From an uncultured Bacteroidota bacterium (GTDB lineage: Bacteria > Bacteroidota > Bacteroidia > Chitinophagales > Chitinophagaceae): a DNA stretch of 11,635 nt. This document shows, in pieces, positions 7,985 to 11,635 of the stretch. Under the pieces are notes generated by a model, which was not told the DNA's origin, did no database searches, and was given only the letters and a program-made list of their open reading frames with translations. Numbering within the stretch: position 1 is the first letter of the stretch; every line of letters starts with the position of its first letter. The DNA lies in NCBI GenBank assembly GCA_903905685.1, contig CAIVHI010000241.1, forward strand, positions 1 through 11,635, given 5' to 3'. Both the position numbers and the translations under genes were made by a program.

Positions 7985-8033
7985 AAAATTGCCCGCCAAT
8001 GGCCGCAGCAGCACTGCAAGCCGATGGCAGGCA
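7985..8033 (-). terminator. Rho-independent terminator after the EGF lipoprotein gene
   Basis: On the minus strand, TGCCTGCCA (8033-8025) pairs with TGGCGGGCA (7998-7990) in a 9-bp stem with one G-U pair. A second small GCAG/CTGC stem can form inside the loop. The stem is followed by AATTTT. It starts nine bases after the lipoprotein stop codon, the expected place. The U-run is short, so strength is uncertain. Confidence 0.5.
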
Positions 8034-8041
8034 CATTGAAA

Positions 8042-8566
8042 TCAATATATCAAACCGATATAGTCGCAGTCGTAGGAGTTGGTATCCCGAATTACGTGGT
8101 AGTGCATGAAAAGCGAATCGCTCCTCAACCAACCCGTTCCGGAATAAGTGATACTGTTGTTGGCACCGAGGAACGAGAACGAATCGGCTTGAATCATCGT
8201 ACCGATGGCACTATCGTTTGGATTATCGAGGAAATTCTTGATGACGAGCTCGATGGGTTTGAAAAACACGGCCTGAATCCTTATCGGATTGGCATATTGG
8301 GTATAATACATCGTATCGTTGAAGATATTCTTCGAACAACTGTCTCCGCCGTTGTAATTGTGGATGAACTTATCGCGGCTGAGGGTATCGCAACGAGGCC
8401 CCTCGTAGCCCACCGGACAAACACAAGACCCATTGTAGCAGGAGCCACCGTTGATGCATGCCACATTTTCGCACTTGTTCTTGTTGTTACAGGAAGAAGA
8501 TATCATGGAAAACGAAAGCCCGAAAAGGAACAAAAGAACTAAAATGGAACGTTGACTCAATTTCAT
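8042..8566 (-). CDS. Secreted lipoprotein with one EGF-like module
   Basis: From the Met at 8564-8566 this 174-residue protein has a basic start (MKLSQR), a hydrophobic core (ILVLLFLFGLSF) and a lipobox-like SSSC ending at Cys26. It is therefore probably lipidated and exported. Residues 32-59 form a six-cysteine EGF-like module: C32-x4-C37-x5-C43-x4-C48-x-C50-x8-C59, including the typical PVGYEGPRC ending. The C43 to C48 loop is shorter than in common EGF domains. The remaining 115 residues contain two further cysteines and predicted beta strands (for example ITYSGTGW and DSLFMHYHVI), perhaps a small lipocalin-like or similar barrel, which I cannot assign. Its function is unknown; surface binding or adhesion is only a guess. 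An in-frame ATG at 8614 exists, but the lipoprotein signal fits the shorter start. Hairpins on both sides suggest it is transcribed on its own. Confidence 0.85.
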   Translation of the reverse strand: MKLSQRSILVLLFLFGLSFSMISSSCNNKNKCENVACINGGSCYNGSCVCPVGYEGPRCDTLSRDKFIHNYNGGDSCSKNIFNDTMYYTQYANPIRIQAVFFKPIELVIKNFLDNPNDSAIGTMIQADSFSFLGANNSITYSGTGWLRSDSLFMHYHVIRDTNSYDCDYIGLIY

Positions 8567-8604
8567 GGATGCTGATTGATGCGCTAAAATATCAAATGTT
8601 TTAC

Positions 8605-8634
8605 AAAACGCCATTCGACCGGCGGCGGTTTTTT
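8605..8634. terminator. Candidate terminator after pdxA, possibly bidirectional
   Basis: AAAACGCC (8605-8612) is complementary to GGCGGTTTT (8624-8632) with one bulged base, around an 11-base loop. T-runs are present on both strands: six on the plus strand and four on the minus strand. It lies about 50 bases downstream of the pdxA stop, before the lipoprotein start. The GC part of the stem is only four pairs. Confidence 0.4.
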
Positions 8635-8683
8635 ACTTTTTACTGTTTAATAGACGGCTTTTTGACTTAAAACGTGGGCATTA

Positions 8684-9760
8684 TCACGATTTATCGTCAT
8701 CTCCCTCTTTCTCTTGTCGGCCGCGGCGAAGCGGGTTGGCGGTGTTGGCTGCATAGTTGGCCCGGTTCTTCAGCAAATCCAATGCCTGGAATACCGCTTC
8801 CCGTAGGGAGTTGGGGTCGGCAATGTTTTTACCGGCAATGTCGAATGCGGTACCATGGTCGGGCGATGTACGCACAATGGATAGGCCGGCGGTGAAATTT
8901 ACCCCTTCGCCCTGAGCCAATGTTTTAAACGGTGCCAAGCCCTGATCGTGATACATGGCAAAAACGGCATCAAACTCGGTATAACTGCCGCGAGCAAAGA
9001 AGGCATCGGCACTGTAAGGGCCGAAGATGAGCGAGCCCGACTGTTTCATCTGGTCTATGACGGGCTTGATGACCGTTTGCTCCTCGGTACCGATTTGGCC
9101 GTCGTCGCCCGAATGGGGGTTCAAACCCAAAACGGCTATGCGTGGCCGTTCCAAACCAAAATCGCGAATCAGGGAATCTCTGAGTATGGTGATTTTGGAG
9201 AGCAACAACTCCTTGGTAATCAGTCCGGCTACTTTCGAGATAGGTACATGCTCCGTAGCCAAAGCCACCCGCAGGCGGTCGTGAAACAAAATCATGACCA
9301 CTTCTTTGGCGCCAAATTTCTCTTTGAAGAACGGAGTATGGCCGGTATAGGGGAAGTCGGGCAGGTTGGTATTGCCCTTGTGGATGGGGGCAGTCACAAT
9401 GGCATCGAGTTGTCCGTCTTTGAGGCATTGCGCGGCCACCATGAGCGACCTGACGGCATACTTACCTGCAACTTCAGACAGCACGCCGGGTTGTATCGGC
9501 ACTTCTTCCTCCCAACAATTGAAGATATTGACTTGCTTCAAATTGAGCTTTGTCAAATCTTTAGTGCTCGCAAAGTTGAACACATGGTCGGCCACGATGC
9601 GGCGATAGTAGTTGATGACCTTGTTGGACGCGAAAATGACCGGCGTACACAACTCCAGCATTCTGTTGTCGGAGAATGTCTTGATGGCCACTTCCAATCC
9701 GATACCGTTCAAATCTCCGGTCGTGATGCCGATTACGGGTTTCTCATTGTTTACCTGCAT
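8684..9760 (-). CDS. pdxA: 4-hydroxythreonine-4-phosphate dehydrogenase
   Basis: PdxA oxidises 4-phosphohydroxy-L-threonine with NAD+ in the DXP-dependent route to pyridoxal 5'-phosphate. The 358-residue protein begins with the family signature GITTGDLNGIGLE (residues 11-23). It also has APIHKGN (124-130), YTGHTPFF (138-145), TEHVP with H171, GLNPHSGDDGQIG with H216, and AMYHDQGLAPFK with H271. The 45- and 55-residue spacing of H171, H216 and H271 equals that of the metal-binding histidines of E. coli PdxA (166, 211, 266), so the active site appears complete. The C-terminus ends in a charged tail (RRGRQEKEGDDDKS) beyond the conserved core. It begins ten bases after the aminopeptidase stop codon, which suggests a shared transcript. 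The ATG at 9758-9760 agrees with the normal N-terminus. Confidence 0.97.
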   Translation of the reverse strand: MQVNNEKPVIGITTGDLNGIGLEVAIKTFSDNRMLELCTPVIFASNKVINYYRRIVADHVFNFASTKDLTKLNLKQVNIFNCWEEEVPIQPGVLSEVAGKYAVRSLMVAAQCLKDGQLDAIVTAPIHKGNTNLPDFPYTGHTPFFKEKFGAKEVVMILFHDRLRVALATEHVPISKVAGLITKELLLSKITILRDSLIRDFGLERPRIAVLGLNPHSGDDGQIGTEEQTVIKPVIDQMKQSGSLIFGPYSADAFFARGSYTEFDAVFAMYHDQGLAPFKTLAQGEGVNFTAGLSIVRTSPDHGTAFDIAGKNIADPNSLREAVFQALDLLKNRANYAANTANPLRRGRQEKEGDDDKS

Positions 9761-9770
9761 AGTTGTTTCT

Positions 9771-11210
9771 TTATCCTTTACCGTAATGCGTTAAGAAATC
9801 GAGCATCATCTTCATGCCATAGGCCGTAGCGCCCCCGGGCAGATAAGACTTGCCTGACAAGATGTGCGAAACACCGGCGATGTCGAAGTGCATCCAAGGG
9901 TAGTCTACAAAGTGCTCCAGAAATTTCCCGGCCGTGATGGCGCCGCCGGTAGAACCACCCACGTTCTTGATGTCGGCTATGTCCGATTTGATTTGATCGC
10001 CATATTCGTCCCACAGCGGGTATTCCACCAGGCGTTCGTATTGGCGGAAACCGCTCTCACGGAAGCGTTTTTTGGTGGCATCGTCTGCGTTGCCCATGCA
10101 TACAATACCGTGTTCTCCCACTGCGGCCGAGGCAGCACCGGTGAGGGTGGCAAAGTCGGCCACCAATTCGGGGTCGTAACGTTTGGCCCAATGCAACGCA
10201 TCGGCAAGCACCAGCCGTCCTTCGGCATCGGTATTCAACACCTCTACGGTCTTGCCACTATACATGGTAATGACGTCGCCGGGAGTGTAGGCTATTTCGC
10301 CGGGGCGGTTGTCGGTGGCTGGCACCAAGGCAATGAGGTGCAGGGGCAGTTCCAACTTGGCAGCTGCATACATCACGCCCGACACCAATGCCGCACCACT
10401 CATGTCGCTCTTCATGCGGTCCATGGAGTTGAGCGTGGGTTTGAGCGACAAGCCACCGGTATCATACACAATACCCTTGCCTATCAAGACAATCGGCTTT
10501 TTGTTTTGGGCCTTTTTGGGCTTGTATTCCATGATGGTGAACGTGGGTGGCTCCTTGCTGCCGCGATTCACCGCCAGCAGGCCGCCCATTTTCTCCTTCT
10601 CTATTTTCGATTTGTTCAGTACCGTCACTTTGAAGCCGGCCTTATCTCCCATGCCTTCAAACTCTTTGGAGAGTTGCTCGGCAGTGAGGTAATTTACCGG
10701 CTCGTTCACCAAGTCCCTAACTTTATAAACAGCTTCGGTGACGATGTTCAGTTGGTTGGCTTCTTTTTCAGTAGCGCTCGATTTGGTGAAGACCACTTTA
10801 CTCAGCGATGCCTGCATTTTGGCGGCATTACTTCTGTATTTCAAGAACGAATAGTTGGATGACGATATGCCTTCAGCCATCATGACTGCGGCGAAGCTTT
10901 GGGCCGACATGTTGTGGAGCGTTACTTCATCGGCCTTCATGCGGTTGCAGAGCGCTGCAACCTCGGCTCCAGCCTTGCGGCAGGCATCGCGCGTTTGGTA
11001 GTCGGTCTTTTTGACCTTCAAACGATAGATGATGATGAACGTATCTAATTGATTCACCGTGACTAGCGTATGATCCAAATCATATATCGATTTTACATAG
11101 GCCGCTTCGCGTTCCGACAATTCCTTTACAGCCTCAACGGGCTTGTCTTCATCCAAAATATAGCACCGAAACTTGGTTTCCGGATTTTTCTGACCAATTA
11201 TGAATTCCAT
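9771..11210 (-). CDS. Leucyl aminopeptidase, family M17
   Basis: M17 enzymes are cytosolic di-metal aminopeptidases that remove N-terminal residues from peptides. This 479-residue protein has a variable N-terminal domain (about 1-165) and a complete catalytic domain. GKGIVYDTGGLSLKPT carries K245, D250 and K257, MKSDMSGAA carries D269, and the signature NTDAEGRLVLAD carries D328, E330 and R332, all the expected metal and catalytic positions. It is most like PepA/LAP, and the C-terminus YLPGGATAYGM...FL is normal for the family. The ATG at 11208-11210 is the only sensible start. There is no clear Shine-Dalgarno; a promoter-like pair lies immediately upstream. pdxA follows after ten bases. A role in peptide turnover or amino-acid salvage is inferred from the family. 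Confidence 0.96.
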   Translation of the reverse strand: MEFIIGQKNPETKFRCYILDEDKPVEAVKELSEREAAYVKSIYDLDHTLVTVNQLDTFIIIYRLKVKKTDYQTRDACRKAGAEVAALCNRMKADEVTLHNMSAQSFAAVMMAEGISSSNYSFLKYRSNAAKMQASLSKVVFTKSSATEKEANQLNIVTEAVYKVRDLVNEPVNYLTAEQLSKEFEGMGDKAGFKVTVLNKSKIEKEKMGGLLAVNRGSKEPPTFTIMEYKPKKAQNKKPIVLIGKGIVYDTGGLSLKPTLNSMDRMKSDMSGAALVSGVMYAAAKLELPLHLIALVPATDNRPGEIAYTPGDVITMYSGKTVEVLNTDAEGRLVLADALHWAKRYDPELVADFATLTGAASAAVGEHGIVCMGNADDATKKRFRESGFRQYERLVEYPLWDEYGDQIKSDIADIKNVGGSTGGAITAGKFLEHFVDYPWMHFDIAGVSHILSGKSYLPGGATAYGMKMMLDFLTHYGKG

Positions 11211-11214
11211 TGGG

Positions 11215-11247
11215 TAAAATTAATTTAAAAAACGAATGTACCACAAA
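11215..11247 (-). promoter_or_regulatory. Candidate promoter of the aminopeptidase-pdxA operon
   Basis: On the minus strand, TTTG (11247-11244) is followed after 21 bases by TAATTTTA (11222-11215), a seven-of-eight match to the Bacteroidota -7 consensus TAnnTTTG. The -7 box ends only four bases before the ATG, so the transcript would be leaderless or nearly so. Spacing and box resemble the candidate porin promoter. Found by eye. Confidence 0.33.
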
Positions 11248-11287
11248 TAAGCCCGGCGCTCCACATTGCACGCCCAGCCCCAAAGCT

Positions 11288-11635
11288 TTAGGCCCTCAAG
11301 GTCAACAAAGCCACGTTTTCGATATGGTGCGTGTGGGGAAACATGTCCACCGGCCGCAAAGCCGTAACTTCGTAGGCTCCGTCGAGCATCTGCAAGTCGC
11401 GGGCTTGGGTTGCGGGGTTGCAACTTACGTATACCACCTTGGGGGCTGCCAACTTGATGAGTTGATCTATCAAGGCGGGATGCATGCCGCCACGGGGCGG
11501 GTCGGTCACCACCACATCGGGACGGCCATGTTCAGCAAAAAAAGCGGGGGTGCAGATTTTTGCTACGTCACCGGCGAAATAGATGCAGTTTTCGAGGCCA
11601 TTCATGGCTGCATTTACGCGGGCATCGGCTATGGC
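11288..11635 (-). CDS. RNA uracil-5-methyltransferase (RlmD/TrmA family), C-terminal part
   Basis: The gene runs off the right edge; 115 C-terminal residues are visible, so the start is outside the window. They belong to the SAM-dependent RNA m5U methyltransferases. Visible are part of the SAM-binding domain (ADARVNAAMNG then FAGD), the DPPRGG motif in DVVVTDPPRGGMHP, the catalytic cysteine motif YVSCNPATQARDL, and the C-terminal MFPHTHHIENVALL with the general-base glutamate. These enzymes methylate C5 of a uridine in 23S rRNA (RlmD/RumA, RlmC) or U54 of tRNA (TrmA). Which one this is cannot be decided without the N-terminus, where an iron-sulfur or TRAM domain would help. The aminopeptidase start lies 77 bases downstream on the same strand. 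The short gap contains no strong terminator. Confidence 0.95.
   Translation of the reverse strand, partial: AIADARVNAAMNGLENCIYFAGDVAKICTPAFFAEHGRPDVVVTDPPRGGMHPALIDQLIKLAAPKVVYVSCNPATQARDLQMLDGAYEVTALRPVDMFPHTHHIENVALLTLRA

Noticed and set aside
9864..10862. 332-residue plus-strand ORF opposite the aminopeptidase gene (and a similar 293-residue one at 8948-9829 opposite pdxA)
   Set aside because: Same explanation: the minus-strand genes carry complete catalytic motifs in their own frames, and the antisense translations resemble no protein family.
11248..11287. GGCG/CGCC hairpin after the methyltransferase stop
   Set aside because: Only four pairs with a 12-base loop and no T-run directly after it, so a terminator is not supported.
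11220..11423. 67-residue minus-strand ORF next to the aminopeptidase start
   Set aside because: It overlaps the methyltransferase C-terminus in another frame, and that frame holds the conserved SCNPAT and FPHTHHIE motifs.

Overview
The window looks like a stretch of ordinary chromosome from a member of the Bacteroidota, most likely of the Chitinophagales/Sphingobacteriia type. The evidence is a Porin_10-type outer-membrane porin, a TolB-like propeller protein fused to an outer-membrane barrel, a lipoprotein with a single EGF module, weak Shine-Dalgarno signals, and promoter candidates of the Bacteroidota -33/-7 (TTTG / TAnnTTTG) type. I saw no tRNA, rRNA, CRISPR array, insertion sequence or prophage gene.

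Layout, left to right. 1-857 (minus) holds a nucleotidyltransferase-fold gene that runs off the left edge. It has no upstream ATG, so an ATG-based ORF search misses it. It is AT-richer than its surroundings. 892-4299 (minus) is a 1135-residue envelope protein: signal peptide, degenerate metallopeptidase-like domain, beta-propeller and C-terminal barrel. After a 100-base divergent intergenic region with a 7+7 bp inverted repeat comes the window's only plus-strand gene, a metallo-beta-lactamase-fold hydrolase at 4400-5041. It converges on the porin gene (5052-7130, minus), with ten bases between the two stop codons.

The rest is a minus-strand series. In order of transcription (right to left) it is: the 3' end of a RlmD/TrmA-type RNA uracil-5-methyltransferase (11288 to the right edge), an M17 leucyl aminopeptidase (9771-11210), pdxA (8684-9760), an EGF-domain lipoprotein (8042-8566), thymidylate kinase tmk (7267-7956) and the porin. 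The aminopeptidase and pdxA are ten bases apart and probably form one transcript. Hairpins after pdxA and after the lipoprotein gene suggest the series is split into several transcripts.

The genes serve housekeeping (dTTP supply, pyridoxal phosphate, RNA modification, peptide turnover) and cell-envelope roles. They do not form one obvious pathway. I found no convincing undescribed multi-gene system. The most unusual items are the ATG-less nucleotidyltransferase, the envelope protein with a lost zinc site, and promoters placed almost on top of the start codons of the porin and aminopeptidase genes.
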